64,000 bases of DNA from Dryomyza anilis (GCA_951804985.1 OX638134.1:8019017-8083016), one strand, 5' to 3'. Positions 11,095 to 24,629 are shown, numbered from the stretch's first letter. Numbers and translations are program-made. Notes: generated from the letters alone by a model not told the origin.

Positions 11095-12490
11095 TTGTGA
11101 TTTTAATTCATTTTTTAAGCATAGCTGTTCATTTTTGTCTCTTTTATTTTTTTAGCCTTTTGTATTTTAGAGTTTTGTTTTTATTTTTCGTATCAATTTG
11201 ATTCAGATTTTGTTTTTTTTTTTGCATTTTTATTTGTTTGTTTTTGATTTTTAGATTGACTTTATGTATTAGTTTTTTCTTTAATTTTTATATTTTATTT
11301 TCTATTTATTTTGCTTTTTTTTTGCATTTTCTATTTATTTTGCTTTTTTTTGCATTTTCCATTTTTTGTGATTTTACGTTTTTGGTTTTGTGTTTTTTAC
11401 TTTTGTTTTTGTGTTTTTGGTGTTGTGTTTTTCTTTGGTTTTAATGTTTTGTCTTTTATATTTGCGGGTTTAATTTTTCGTTACTTTTGTTTTTGTTTTT
11501 GCTTTTAATTTTTTTATCACTTCTTCATTTTTATCATTTTGATTTCGATTTTGATTTTCTTTCTTTTTGCATGTTTTATTTGTTTGTGTCTGTTTTTGAT
11601 TTTGAGATTGACTTTGTGTATGTGTTTTGCTTTAATTTTTATATATTATTTTTTATTTCTTTTGCTTTTTTTAATTTTGTTATTTATTTTGTTTTTACGG
11701 TTATTTTTTACTTTTGTTTTTGCGTTTTAGGTTTTGTGTTTTTACTTTTGTTTTCAGTTTTTTTTTATTTATTTAAGGTTTTGATTTTGCTTTGTCTTTG
11801 TTTGTGTTTTTGATTTTATGTATGTGTTTTTGTTTTTACTTTTGTTTTTATTTTTTTTTTTTAATTTTGCTTCTGCTTTTGTTTTTGATTTTGTATTTTC
11901 TTTTTGTGTTTTTACTTTTGTGTTTGTGCTTTTGTTTTTGATTTTGTATTTGTGATTTGGTATTTGCATTTGTTTTTTATATTTGCGTTATTGATTTTTA
12001 ATCTTTTGTTTTTTTTTGTTTTGTGTTTTGCATTTGATCTTGTGTTTTTTCCTGCATTTTTGCTTGTTTTTGGTTTTCTTATTTTTGTATATTTGATTTT
12101 GTGTTTTTAAAGTTTTTTATCCTTTTAACTTTTGTGTCTTTGATTTTGTTGTTGTGGTTTTGATTTTGTGTTTCTGCTTTTGTATTTTTGAATTTATTTT
12201 TTCGTTTTTCGTTTTTTTTTATTTAGCATTTTTGCTGTAATTTTTGTTTTTGCATTTATTATGATTTTGTGTTTTTGCTTTTGTGTCCTTTTTAGCATTT
12301 GATTTTTGCTTTTACTTTATTTTGAGTTTGTTTCTGTGTTTGTTTTTTATTTTGGTGTTATTCAGTTTTTGCTTTTGTTTTTGTTTTTGCTTTTGTTTTT
12401 TATTTTTATTTTTGCTTCTTTTTATTTTTACTTTTATTTATGGGTTTTTGCTTTTGGAATATTTTTTTTTTATTTTAGTTTTTTGTTTCA
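11095..12490 (+). repeat. Strand-asymmetric T-rich tract of TTTTTG/TTTTGC words
   Basis: About 1.4 kb in which the top strand is almost only T with regularly spaced G (words such as tttttgcttttg and ttttgattttgtg). A and C are scarce. Long frames rich in F, L, C and V on the plus strand, and K, N and T on the minus strand, are consequences of this composition. No start context, splice signals or domain is seen. It may be a decayed 6-bp (TTTTTG) microsatellite. Confidence 0.75.
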
Positions 12491-13610
12491 TGTTCGGAAC
12501 TGATGTAAGTTCCGGGTTATTTCGTTTAAAAAATTTAGGTTGTCGCCACGCCCGTTTCCCATTTATTATTTTTTATATTTTTTCCATATATTATTTTAAT
12601 TTACATATTTTTTTATATTTTGTTTTACATTTTTCGTTTTTTTTCTATAATAAAAATATGCTTCATTTTGTAATTTTTTTCAATTACAATCTGAAAAAAT
12701 TGTCAACATTTTATTTACTACCATAAAACTCAGACGCACTAAAAATAGCGCAATATTTGCGATTAACATTATTGGACTTGGAACGTAGTAAAACCTTCAG
12801 TTAAGTCAAAGATTAACCCAAAGCAAAAACATGAATCATGCACTCTGATACTGGGTTGATTTGTACTTCTTATGCACTTTCGATTATCTTGTGAAAAACA
12901 ATTTTTTTATGACGATATTTGAAAGATTTACAAGGAATAATAATAAATATGTTCGAGCCCTGCCTTAAACTAAAATAATTTGCAGTCTTTTTGCATTATT
13001 CAATTAGTCATCGACAGTTCAAACTAATGGCCATCCAGTCATAGGCACCGCAAGCATTTTTATTTTTATATTTTTTATTTTGGTAACGTCTCTGACTGAC
13101 CACTTGATTTCATTATGTACTGCAATAGTTATTTTTGTTTATTTGTTGTTTTTGCCGGTATTAGTATGCCTTAGGCCAATTACGAATAACTAACCTACTC
13201 GCCGATTATTGGCTTGATCAGCTTATCAGGCTACAGTTTTTATTGATGGACGGTTTTGCTTTGAGTCATAATACGTCTCTGATTGTTGTTTGGCATATTG
13301 TAGTAAAATCGAATTTTTTTCATTTTTTATTGATTTATAATAGTTTGTTTTTGGACATTTCATCATCATCATCATGCAAATAAATGGCAAAAACATTATA
13401 TCGTGTTGATTTTAATCAATTTTTGGTATTGCAATCGAGCGCACGATCGCCTGACGCGCAATTTAATATGGATCACTTATGGTGTCTGGCTCGGTTTGCT
13501 ATAAAAAAAAAAGCTATAAATATGATGCTATAAATTAGGTAATGCAACAAAAGGCTATAGAAAAAGCAAACAAAAAGACAATAATGGTGGGTGATGTGAG
13601 GAATTTATTA
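12491..13610. other. Unique non-coding sequence between repeat tracts
   Basis: Complex sequence of normal diversity with no supported gene. The segment 12500-12570 has 'cgccacgcccgtttcccat', a type of word also seen in the DINE-like element, so it may be a transposon scrap. 12960-13500 contains several GC-containing stretches (for example 'gcgcacgatcgcctgacgcgc') that could be regulatory, but I cannot assign them. Confidence 0.4.
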
Positions 13611-15060
13611 AAAACAGTAGTGGAAATTGATTTTCAGTAAAAATTTTAATTATTAGTGAAAATTAATTTTTAGTGAAAATTTAAATTTTTAGTGAAAATG
13701 GAATTTTTAATGAAAAATGGAATTTTTAGTGAAAAATGGAATTTTTAGTAAAAAATATAATTTTTAGAGAAAATTTGATTTTTTAGTGAAAAATTTATTT
13801 TTAATGAAAAATTAAATTTTTAGTGAAAAATTTTAATTTTTAGTGAAAAATTGAATTTTTTTTTAGTGAAAATTTGCTTTTTTTTTTAGTGAAAAATTGA
13901 ATTTTTAGTGAAAAATTGAATTTTTAGTGAAAAATTGAATTTTTAGTGAAAAATTGAATTTTTAGTGAAAAATTGAATTTTTAGTGAAAAATTGAATTTT
14001 TAGTGAAAAATTGAATTTTTAGTCAAAAATATAATTTTTAGTGAAAAATTGAATTTTTAATGAAAAATTATTTTTTTTTTTGTCAAAAATTGGGTTTTTA
14101 GTGAACATTTGAATTTTTAGTGAAAAATTGAATTTTTAATGAAAAATTGAATTTTTAGTGAAAAATTGAATTTTTTAGTGAAAAATTGAATTTTTTAGTG
14201 AAAAATTGAATTTTTTTTTAGTGAAAAATTGAATTTTTTTTTAGTGAAAAATTGAATTTTTAGTGAAAAATTGAATTTTTAGTCAAAAATATAATTTTTA
14301 GTGAAAAATTGAATTTTTAGTGAAAAATTTAATTTTTAGTGAAAAATTGAATTTTTAGTGAAAAATTGAATTTTTAGTGAAAAATTGAATTTTTAGTGAA
14401 ACATTATTTTTTTTTTGTCAAAAATTGGATTTTTAGTGAAAAATTGAATTTTTTAGTGAAAAATTGAATTTTTAGTGAAAAATTGAATTTTTAGTGAAAA
14501 ATTGAATTTTTAGTGAAAAATTGAATTTTTAGTGAAAAATTGAATTTTTAGTGAAAAATTGAATTTTTAGTCAAAAATATAATTTTTAGTGAAAAATTGA
14601 ATTTTTAATGAAAAATTATTTTTTTTTTGTCAAAAATTGGGTTTTTAGTGAACATTTGAATTTTTAGTGAAAAATTGAATTTTTAATGAAAAATTGAATT
14701 TTTAGTGAAAAATTGAATTTTTTAGTGAAAAATTGAATTTTTTAGTGAAAAATTGAATTTTTTTTTAGTGAAAAATTGAATTTTTTTTTAGTGAAAAATT
14801 GAATTTTTAGTGAAAAATTGAATTTTTAGTGAAAAATTGAATTTTTAGTCAAAAATATAATTTTTAGTGAAAAATTGAATTTTTAGTGAAAAATTGAATT
14901 TTTAGTGAAAAATTGAATTTTTAGTGAAAAATTGAATTTTTAGTGAAAAATTGAATTTTTAGTGAAACATTATTTTTTTTTTTGTCAAAAATTGGGTTTT
15001 TAGTGAAAAATTGAATTTTTAGTGAAAAATTGAATTTTTTAGTGAAAAATTGATTTTTTT
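13611..15060 (+). repeat. 19-bp satellite array with ~550-bp higher-order duplication, plus orientation
   Basis: About 75 copies of TTTTTAGTGAAAAATTGAA. Variant blocks repeat as a group: 'tttttgtcaaaaattgggtt' with 'gtgaacatttg' at 14081 and 14628 (547 bp apart), and 'gtgaaacatta' plus a T-run and 'gtcaaaaatt' at 14416 and 14983 (567 bp apart). A segment of roughly 29 units was therefore duplicated as a block. It faces an oppositely oriented array at 16140-18060. Confidence 0.9.
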
Positions 15061-16139
15061 AGTAAAAAATTATATTATATATTTTAATTTTGAGTGAAAT
15101 AAATAATTAAAATATAAAAAAATATATATTTATCTTTTATTCATTTTAAAAAGCCTTCCTTGTGCACAGCAACAAATCGTCGCCTTGGGTAACAAAAGCA
15201 ATTAAGGACCTAATTTGTATTTAAATGTCGACCACAACTTTTTCGACTGCTTTGTCTTCATTACTTCTGCAACAATAAAATTAAACAAACTCTGTCTCTG
15301 CTTCCTCTGTCATATTTCAGAAGCTAATAGCAGTCGTTAAAACGTCTGTTGAGCTTAAAATAAAAATTATATTTTATTTCTAAGCTAATTAATGTTGAAC
15401 ACAATTTGTGTGAATAAAATAAAATGTTTTTTTTTTTGCTGCCTTTGTTGGCCAAATTGTTAAAAAGGAAAAAAAAAGAAATAAATAACATTTTTAACAT
15501 ATTAATAAATTAGCAGCTGTCGCCGGTGCGTATGTTAATTAAAGCTAGCTAGGTTTGTTTTATGTTTAAATTATGTTAAACCATGAACGTCTTATATTAG
15601 GTGGTCCTACTAATTAACTGAATGTGCCTAAAGTGAATCAATGTGGATCAATATAAAAAAAGCATTTGAAAAAGGCTTAAATCAGTACAGTGAAAAATAG
15701 ACTATAACAAAAGGTCTACCGAAAAAAAATTAAAACAATAAATAAAAATGTAGATGGCGATTATTTCCTTTTTGTTATAATTTTGGTTATAAATTTTATT
15801 TTCAAAGCTGTGCTTTTTTCTTTTGTATTTGGGAAAAAATGTGCGATTCTTTTTTTTATTTTCAGACAAGTTTATATTAGACCGTGCGATTATTTCATTG
15901 GGTTAGAAAAGCACTTAACAACCAAAGTTCAAGAGTTCAGATTCAAATAAAAAGAAGGTAGCTACGGCCTAAGATGACTATTGTTTCAGGTTCTTTTTAT
16001 TGTCCGGTGATGACTATATTGCTTTTCGTTAGAAGTTGAAAGATTTGGGTTTTAAAAAAGCAGACAGAGTTCAATGCACGGTAATGCTTTTTCAAAGATG
16101 TTGGGTAAAAATTTAATAGAGACAAAAATTACTAAAATG
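15061..16139. other. Unique spacer between two inverted 19-bp arrays
   Basis: About 1.1 kb of complex AT-rich sequence with no gene that I can support. GC-containing words occur at 15170-15320. It would be the loop if the flanking arrays (13611-15060 plus, 16140-18060 minus) pair. Confidence 0.5.
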
Positions 16140-18060
16140 TATTACTAAAATTTAAGTTTTTCACTAAAATTCAATTTTTCACTAAAATTAATTTTTTCAC
16201 TAAAATTCAATTTATCACTAAAATTAAAATTTCTTACAAAAATTCAATTATTAACTAAAAATTAAATTCTTCACGAAAAATTAAATTTTTAACGAAAAAT
16301 TAAATTTTAAACTAAAAATTTAATTTTTAACTAAAAATTAAATTTTTAACTAAAAATTAAATTTTTCGCTAAAAATTAAATTTTTAACGAAAAATTTAAT
16401 TTTTAACTAAAAATTAAGTTTTTAACTAAAAATTAAATTTTTCACTAAAAATTTATTTTTCCACTAAAAATTCAATTTTTCACTAAAAATTCAATTTTTC
16501 ACTAAAAATTCAACTTTTCACTAAAAATTCAAATTTTCACTAAAAATTCAATTTTTCACTAAAAATTCAATTTTTCACTATAAATTCAATTTTTCACTAA
16601 AAATTCAATTTTTCAAAATAAAATTCAATTTTTCACTAAAAAATTCAATTTTTCACTAAAAATTTCAATTTTTCACTAAAAATTCAATTTTTCCTTAAAA
16701 ATTCAATTTTTCCTTAAAAATTCAATTTTTCACTAAAAATTCAAATTTTCACTAAAAATTCAATTTTTCACTAAAAATTCAATTTTTCACTAAAAATTTA
16801 ATTTTTCACTAAAAATTCATTTTTTCACTAAAAATTCACATTTTCACTAAAAATTCACATTTTCACTAAAAATTCAAATTTTCACTAAAAATTAAAATTT
16901 TCACCAAAAATTAAAATTTTCACTAAAAATTAAAATTTTCACTAAAAATTCAAATTTTCACTAAGTATTTAATTTTTCACTAAAAATTCAATTTTTCACT
17001 AAAAATTCAATTTTTCACTAAAAATTAAATTTTTCACTAAAAATTCAATTTTTCACTAAAAATTCAATTTTTCACTAAAAATTCAAATTTTCACTAAAAA
17101 TTCAAATTTTCACTAAAAATTCAATTTTTCACTAAAAATTCAATTTTTCACTAAAAATTCAATTTTTCACTAAAAATTCAATTTTTCACTAAAAATTCAA
17201 TTTTTCACTAAATATTTAACTAAAAATTCAATTTTTCACTAAAAATTCAATTTTTCACTAAAAATTCAATTTTTCACTAAAAATTCAATTTTTCACTAAA
17301 AATTCAATTTTTCACTAAAAAATCAATTTTTCACAAAAATTCAATTTTTCACAAAAATTCAATTTTTCACTAAAAATTCAATTTTTCACTAAAAATTCAA
17401 TTTTTCACTAAAAATTCAAATTTTCACTAAAAATTCAAATTTTCACTAAAAAATCAAATTTTCATTAAAAATTCAATTCTTCACGAAAAATTCAATTTTT
17501 AACGAAAAATTTAATTTTTAACTAAAAATTAAAAATTCAAATTTTCACTAAAAATTCAAATTTTCACTAAAAATTCAATTTTTCACTAAAAATTCAATTT
17601 TTCACTAAAAATTCAATTTTTCACTAAAAATTCAATTTTTCACTAAAAATTCAATTTTTCACTAAATATTTAACTAAAAATTCAATTCTTCACGAAAAAT
17701 TCAATTTTTAACGAAAAATTTAATTTTTAACTAAAAATTAAAAATTCAATTTTTCACTAAAAATTCAATTTTTCACTAAAATTTCAATTTTTCACTAAAA
17801 TTTCAATTTTTCACTAAAAATTCAATTTTTCACTAAAAATTCAATTTTTCAACAAAAATTCAATTTTTCACTAAAAATTCAATTTTTCACTAAAAATTCA
17901 ATTTTTCACTAAAAATTCAATTTTTCACTAAAAATTTAATTTTTCACTAAAAATTTAATTTTTCACTAAAAATTCAATTTTTCACTAAAAATTCAATTTT
18001 TCACTAAAAATTTAATTTTTCACTAAAAATTTAATTTTTAGTGAAAAATTGATTTTTTTC
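16140..18060 (-). repeat. 19-bp satellite array, minus orientation (largest)
   Basis: About 100 copies of TTCAATTTTTCACTAAAAA. Subtypes include 'caaatt', 'taaattttt aac' and 'cttcacg' units. A block with 'attcaattcttcacg' recurs at 17471 and 17679 (208 bp, about 11 units), and 'actaaatatttaac' occurs near 17209 and 17661. The last unit at 18036 switches to plus orientation (TTTTTAGTGAAAAATTG), making a local palindrome at the array end. Confidence 0.9.
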
Positions 18061-18540
18061 AATAAAAAATTAATTTTTTCATTAAAATGCAAATTATAAA
18101 TTTTTGATTAATGCCTGTCATCATTTATTTTTCTTCTTCTTAGTCATTCGCGTGCCCTGATAATGAAGGCAAGAAACCCCCAAACCACAAAAATTTACAT
18201 CATAACATTGAGATAACATTTGACGCCAGGCATTAATTAAAAAAAATAAATCACAGACAGTAGCTACCACAGTTTTGGACACCAGCATGTTTTTTCTTTT
18301 TATTTTTGAAATTGAAGACACCAAAAAAAATATTAATAATAAAACCAAACTGTTTAAAAAGTCATTAACTAATAGTTATATTTTTAGTATTGGAGCCCAC
18401 ACGTTGTGTTATTTATTAGGGTTTGCAGATGATTGATTTATGTTTATTAATATTGTGTTTTTAGTTTTTTTTTATTATTTTTTAAAGTATTTAGGTTTTC
18501 TCCATTACTAGCTACTCTTTTTTGCATTTTTGATTTTTTT

Positions 18541-19020
18541 TTTGTGAATAATTTTATTTTTAGTGAAAAAAAAATCATAAATTTTAAGAGATTATGTGGA
18601 CTTCAATTTAAAAATTGAATTTTTAGTAAAAAATTTAATTTTTGAGAACAATTTGAATTTTTAATCATAATTGAATTTTTAGTGAAAAGTTAAGTTTATA
18701 GTGTAAAATTGAATTTTTAGTGAAAAATTTAAGTTTTAGTGATATATATTATTTTTTAGTGATAAATTTAATTTTTTGTGAAAAATTGATTTTTTAGTAA
18801 AAAAATTGAATTTTTTGTGGAAAATTGAATTTTTAGTGAAAAAAAAATATATTCTTTCAATTTTTAAATAAAAATTCAAAAATTGAATTTTTATTTAAAA
18901 ATTGAATTTTTATTTAAAAATTGAATTTTTATTGAAAAATTGAATTTTTAGCCGAAAATATAATTTTTTTGAGAAATTGATTTTTAGTGAAAAATTTAAA
19001 TTTTGAAATTTACTTTTTAA
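18541..19020 (+). repeat. Degenerate 19-bp repeats, plus orientation
   Basis: Diverged copies of the 19-bp unit. A short direct/inverted cluster at 18860-18945 reads 'aaaaattgaatttttattt' and its complement. The flank at 18061-18540 is AT-rich with no gene; the minus-strand 75-codon frame at 18121-18348 has no recognisable domain. Confidence 0.7.
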
Positions 19021-21236
19021 TAAAGTTCTGTTTAGAATTTACAATTTTCCTTGTGCTTTATTAATATTTATTAAGCCTTTTTAAGCCATATTTGCGTTTA
19101 ATTTATTATTGAAACTGATAACGTTTCGTAATACAAACAATTTGCTGAATTTGTATTTATTTCGTGCTGTTTATTTTATTTTTGGTGCGGTTTTGCTTTA
19201 ATTTAAATGCGTACTTGGGCTCTTTCAGTGGGTTTTTTAATTTATTATATTTAATATTTTTATTATTTAATATTTTTTTTTATTTTATTATTTTTCTTGA
19301 GTATTTATTTATGTTAAGCGCGAGTGCAATGACTTCGTACGCATATATTTGCGAAATTGGAGCAGTTGATTTTTTAATCTAATTATATTAATTAGTTCAG
19401 TTTTACTTTTTTCACTTTTTGTTGTATTTTTTTTTTTTTATTGTGCAGAACCTTTGTATCGCGTAATTTGCTTTCTTATCAGTGAAAATTATTTAAACAT
19501 GCAGTGTATTTGTACCGAGTATGGCAAACAAGCGTAACAAGTATTGCAAAACTGAATAAACATTTAATATTTGATGGATTTCAATGGACTTATGTGGGCA
19601 GACACGCGCGCGTGGCTTGTGGGAAAAAAATATACGCGGTTGCTACGTAGTAGTATTAAATACTTGTAGTAATTATAACTGGGGAATGACGTTAGTGAAT
19701 TTCAGAATTTATTTAATTTATAAAAGAATTTTATATAAAACAGATATTTAATGAAGACTTTTGAAGATGTTGTTACAGAGGTTATTTAAATGAGCGTTAT
19801 TTAAACAAAACCTAAAATAAAGGAATTGGATGGGGGTTGTACATTTACGTAGAGTGATAATTTTTAGGTCTTTGAATGCAGATGTTAGATGTTCATAAAG
19901 TTTTCGCATTTAGTTTAGGGAATTTTTGGTTTAATAAATATAATACACAGATGAAAGTAAAGCAACTGAGATTATTTGATACAAAATAATATAATAAAAT
20001 TAATTGCATATACGAATTATTTAATAGTATAAATCAAATCCTTTCTGGGTTGAGGTATCTGCTAATATATATAAATATATAGCATGTACACCAACCTACA
20101 GTTTTACCCGCATTACACAGTTTTACAGCCACTAAACAGTTTGAAATTCACTATAGAGTATTACATGTACTGTTGTACCGATCGAACATATTTTACATAT
20201 TGAATATAAATTTTATTTTTAGCATAAAATTTAAAACTTTTTCAGTCCAATAAAACATACGATTGTTATTAATAGCTACACGTGTATTAACAAATTATAA
20301 ATATGATCAATACAAGTACTTTTAATTTATTTGCACTTACGCTATCCATATCAATGTGTTTTCCAAAGAATTTCGTAAATATTTGAAGCTTATCAATCAT
20401 AAAAAAAAGTAAAATACATGCAAAAATTATTAAACTTCAAGTGTTTAAAAAGTAGTTATTAATTAGAAAAAACACAAAAATGTTATCTTTGCACACATAT
20501 TGCGCAGAAGTTATTTGCTATATAAAATACTAAATTTTATTAGAACTGACCATATGTTTCACATTTATCTGACCTACATTAATAGTTATTGTGACTTAAA
20601 CTAAAAAAAAATAATATAACGACGAACTACCAAACTATAAGAGATAGTTATTGATATCTTGCTAATTGATTTGGAATTTGTTAGTGATAATAGAAACTGT
20701 ATTATTGACAAAAGAAGATCGTGTTTTCGTGGGTGTCAATTTATCGTAGTTTTTAGTGTTTTTTTTTTTTAATTTATATTTTTATCTATTTTTTATTTAT
20801 TATAACTTTTTTCATTCCACTTTAATCTGCTTAAATAAATAAATAATGCATTTTTGGACATAAATTTAGCGCCAACAAAAGAACCAATGGTTTCTATAAT
20901 GTTAAACAAAAAGCCAAGCAATTTTGTATACATTTGCATAATTTTAAAATTTTAATGTAAATATTATAATCACGAACTTGTCAAATATAAGGCACTTTAT
21001 ATGGGAAAAAAATAATGTAATAAAAAATTATAAAAAATACAAATAAAATAAATGGACAAAGCGTCAAATTTATGCCGAAAATGTTGCGTCTAATTTGCAT
21101 AATTTTTTAAGCATTTTAACAACTTAACAACTTCACAGTTTTTGGTGTAAAATTAAACGATTAGGCGCGATTTTAATTTGAAATTTAAAATATGTTTTGT
21201 AAGTATTTTATTATGTTTGTTGAATATATGTTTGAT
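19021..21236. other. AT-rich stretch with no recognisable gene
   Basis: Complex sequence with low GC. The frame at 19164-19382 is a hydrophobic, T-rich reading with no supported start context or splice signals. A GC-rich island 'gcagacacgcgcgcgtggct' lies near 19598. Nothing else can be assigned. Confidence 0.5.
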
Positions 21237-21716
21237 GATTATGATAAATAGAATGAATGGGATGAATATGATGAATATAATGAATATATTCATCATATGA
21301 ATATGATGAATATGATGAATATGATAAATATGATAAATATGATGAATATGATGAATATGATAAATATGATGAATAAGATAAATATTATAAATATGATGAA
21401 CATGATGAATATGATGAATATGATGAAAATGATGAATATGATGAATATGATGAATATGATGAATATGATGAATATGATGAATATGATGAATATGATGAAT
21501 ATGATGAATATGATGAATATGATAAATATGATAAATATGATGAATATGATAAATATGATACATTTGATGAATATGATGAACATTATGAATATGCTGAATA
21601 TGATGAATATGATGAATATGATGAATATAATGAAAATGATGAATATGATAAATATGATACATATGATGAATATGATGAACATTATGAATATGCTGAATAT
21701 GATGAATATGATGAAG
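21237..21716 (+). repeat. 9-bp minisatellite (ATGATGAAT)
   Basis: About 53 tandem copies of 9 bp with point variants (gataaat, gatgaac, ctgaat). Because 9 is a multiple of 3, all frames stay open on both strands and give apparent proteins such as (MMN)n and (IHH)n. A block 'atgatgaacattatgaatatgctgaatatgatgaata' type occurs twice (about 21570 and 21668, about 100 bp apart), showing segmental duplication within the array. Confidence 0.95.
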
Positions 21717-23393
21717 GTACGGTAAGTTAAGGTAGGGTAAGGCAGGGAAAGGTAGCGTAAGGTAGGGTAAGGTAGGGTAAGGTAGGGTAAGGTAGGGTAA
21801 GGTAGGGTAAGGTAGGGTAAGGTAGGGTAAGGTAGGGTAAGGTAGGGTAAGGTAGGGTAAGGTAGGGTAAGGTAGGGTAAGGTAGGGTAAGGTAGGGTAA
21901 GGTAGGGTAAGGTAGGCTAAGGTAGGCTAAGGTAGGGTAAGGTAGGGTAAGGTAGGGTAAGGTAGGGTAAGGTAGGGTAAGGTAGGGTAAGGTAGGGTAA
22001 GGTAGGGTAAGGTAGGGTAAGGTAGGGTAAGGTAGGGTAAGGTAGGGTAAGGTAGGGTAAGGTAGGGTAAGGTAGGGTAAGGTAGGGTAAGGTAGGGTAA
22101 GGTAGGGTAAGGTAGGGTAAGGTAGGGTAAGGTAGGGTAAGGTAGGGTAAGGTAGGGTAAGGTAGGGTAAGGTAGGGTAAGGTAGGGTAAGGTAGGGTAA
22201 GGTAGGGTAAGGTAGGGTAAGGTAGGGTAAGGTAGGGTAAGGTAGGGTAAGGTAGGGTAAGGTAGGGTAAGGTAGGGTAAGGTAGGGTAAGGTAGGGTAA
22301 GGTAGGGTAAGGTAGGGTAAGGTAGGGTAAGGTAGGGTAAGGTAGGGTAAGGTAGGGTAAGGTAGGGTAAGGTAGGGTAAGGTAGGGTAAGGTAGGGTAA
22401 GGTAGGGTAAGGTAGGGTAAGGTAGGGTAAGGTAGGGTAAGGTAGGGTAAGGTAGGGTAAGGTAGGGTAAGGTAGGGTAAGGTAGGGTAAGGTAGGGTAA
22501 GGTAGGGTAAGGTAGGGTAAGGTAGGGTAAGGTAGGGTAAGGTAGGGTAAGGTAGGGTAAGGTAGGGTAAGGTAGGGTAAGGTAGGGTAAGGTAGGGTAA
22601 GGTAGGGTAAGGTAGGGTAAGGTAGGGTAAGGTAGGGTAAGGTAGGGTAAGGTAGGGTAAGGTAGGGTAAGGTAGGGTAAGGTAGGGTAAGGTAGGGTAA
22701 GGTAGGGTAAGGTAGGGTAAGGTAGGGTAAGGTAGGGTAAGGTAGGGTAAGGTAGGGTAAGGTAGGGTAAGGTAGGGTAAGGTAGGGTAAGGTAGGGTAA
22801 GGTAGGGTAAGGTAGGGTAAGGTAGGGTAAGGTAGGGTAAGGTAGGGTAAGGTAGGGTAAGGTAGGGTAAGGTAGGGTAAGGTAGGGTAAGGTAGGGTAA
22901 GGTAGGGTAAGGTAGGGTAAGGTAGGGTAAGGTAGGGTAAGGTAGGGTAAGGTAGGGTAAGGTAGGGTAAGGTAGGGTAAGGTAGGGTAAGGTAGGGTAA
23001 GGTAGGGTAAGGTAGGGTAAGGTAGGGTAAGGTAGGGTAAGGTAGGGTAAGGTAGGGTAAGGTAGGGTAAGGTAGGGTAAGGTAGGGTAAGGTAGGGTAA
23101 GGTAGGGTAAGGTAGGGTAAGGTAGGGTAAGGTAGGGTAAGGTAGGGTAAGGTAGGGTAAGGTAGGGTAAGGTTGGGTAAGGTAGGGTAAGGTAAGGTAA
23201 GGTAAGGTAAGGTAAGGTAAGGTAAGGTAAGGTAAGGTAAGGTAAGGTAAGGTAAGGTAAGGTAAGGTAAGGTAAGGTAAGGTAAGGTAAGGTAAGGTAA
23301 GGTAAGGTAAGGTAAGGTAAGGTAAGGTAAGGTAAGGTAAGGTAAGGTAAGGTAAGGTAAGGTAAGGTAAGGTAAGGTAAAGAAAGTTAAGGT
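21717..23393 (+). repeat. 10-bp array GGTAGGGTAA passing into a 5-bp array GGTAA
   Basis: It begins directly at the end of the 9-bp array. From about 21751 to 23190 the unit GGTAGGGTAA is repeated about 144 times with only a handful of substitutions (for example 'ggtaggctaa' at 21911-21930 and 'ggttgggtaa' at 23171). From 23191 to about 23380 the unit is GGTAA. The top strand has no C in the canonical unit and has G-runs every 5 bp. A short reverse-strand relative lies at 36127-36158 (ttaccctaacctaccctat). Confidence 0.97.
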
Positions 23394-24629
23394 AATAATA
23401 ATTTAAATTGGTAATGGTTTGGTGTAGTATACTATATTTCCTGATTAAAACATATATTTTTTTGTTATATATTTATTCTATATTTTACTATTTATTCAAT
23501 AAATTAAATTTTGTACATATAAATCTTGTTACTGGTAGGTTATTGTTATGCTATTATTAACTCGCGACGTGTGAAGTGGTTTGGCTGTCAGCGCAAAAAT
23601 TATTGGGCAACAGTCTGCGACAACGTGATCGATTTATTGATAGCGAGTCACTGATAAGCACTTAATACAAGACAATTAACATGCGACGAGTAATGTATAT
23701 AGTCAAAAATAACCTAAATTGTGGCGCTAGCATAATCAATTGTCGCGCCTCTATTGACGCCCCCTTAAAACATACAATCAGTTGATAAAAATTAAAGAAT
23801 AACAAAAATAAAAATATAATAAATTAAAAAAAAGAAAAGTACATTGAAAACATATAAAACCCAATAAAAATCAAATCTACACAGTTAAATCAAGCAACAG
23901 TTAATTAAAAAACCATCATTAGAATACATTACAATGTAATGCATGCGCCATACACGTGACAGCAGACAACAATCGACCAATTTTTTGACATAACACAATT
24001 GATCTACGTCTGTCAGCTGTCACCGCGCAGCGTACATAATACAAACGTAGTTAATATTATTATTATTATTTTGTACGCGTGTTGTCAATACCAATTGAAA
24101 AAAGTAATTTCGCATTATGTTACAAAACTTAATATTGTTTTTTGTTTTTTTTTTTTATTTTCTTTGTTTCGTTTATCACAATATCAGAAATCAGTATCTT
24201 TTAATAAGCAGCTGTATTTTAGTTTTATTAATAAATTTATCAGATACTCAGATGCTATCGAGCTCTGACAATAAATAGCCTTAGAAAAAAAGAACACTGA
24301 ACTCATTTTTAATTAGTTACTGCGTAGGCTACGTATATCAGATATTGTTGACGACAATGCATTGGCTTTGTTAAACGTGACAAAAGAATTTTGTGTCGTC
24401 TATAAAATAGTAATAAATTTTTGTTTTTACAAGTGTTAATTTTAGTTAAAATATTATTTAAAATTTAATTATACATAATTTTTAACATTCGAAGTGATTT
24501 TTGTAAAAATAACGGATTAAATACGGATTCACAATTTTCCAAAAGTTTTAGATATTTAAAGAATAAATCACAAAAAAAAATATTTTTAATATTTGTGTAG
24601 AGTTAAAATATCATTTAGATTAAAATTGT
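23394..24629. other. Unique sequence without a gene
   Basis: Complex sequence, GC-richer at 23565-23770 and 23940-24030 (words such as 'gtctgcgacaacgtgatcga'). It might be regulatory. The 89-codon frame at 23999-24268 lacks any recognisable domain, and its second half is T-rich. Confidence 0.4.

Noticed and set aside
11238..12726. Series of F/L/C-rich plus-strand frames that look like membrane proteins
   Set aside because: Composition of a T-rich low-complexity tract; no charged residues, domains or splice structure.
21153..21725. Overlapping frames of 129-169 codons on both strands
   Set aside because: 9-bp repeat with no stop in several frames; H/I or M/N periodic composition.
21717..23393. 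Interstitial telomere
   Set aside because: Unit GGTAGGGTAA contains TAGGG but is neither the insect TTAGG nor the vertebrate TTAGGG repeat, and higher flies use other telomere systems.
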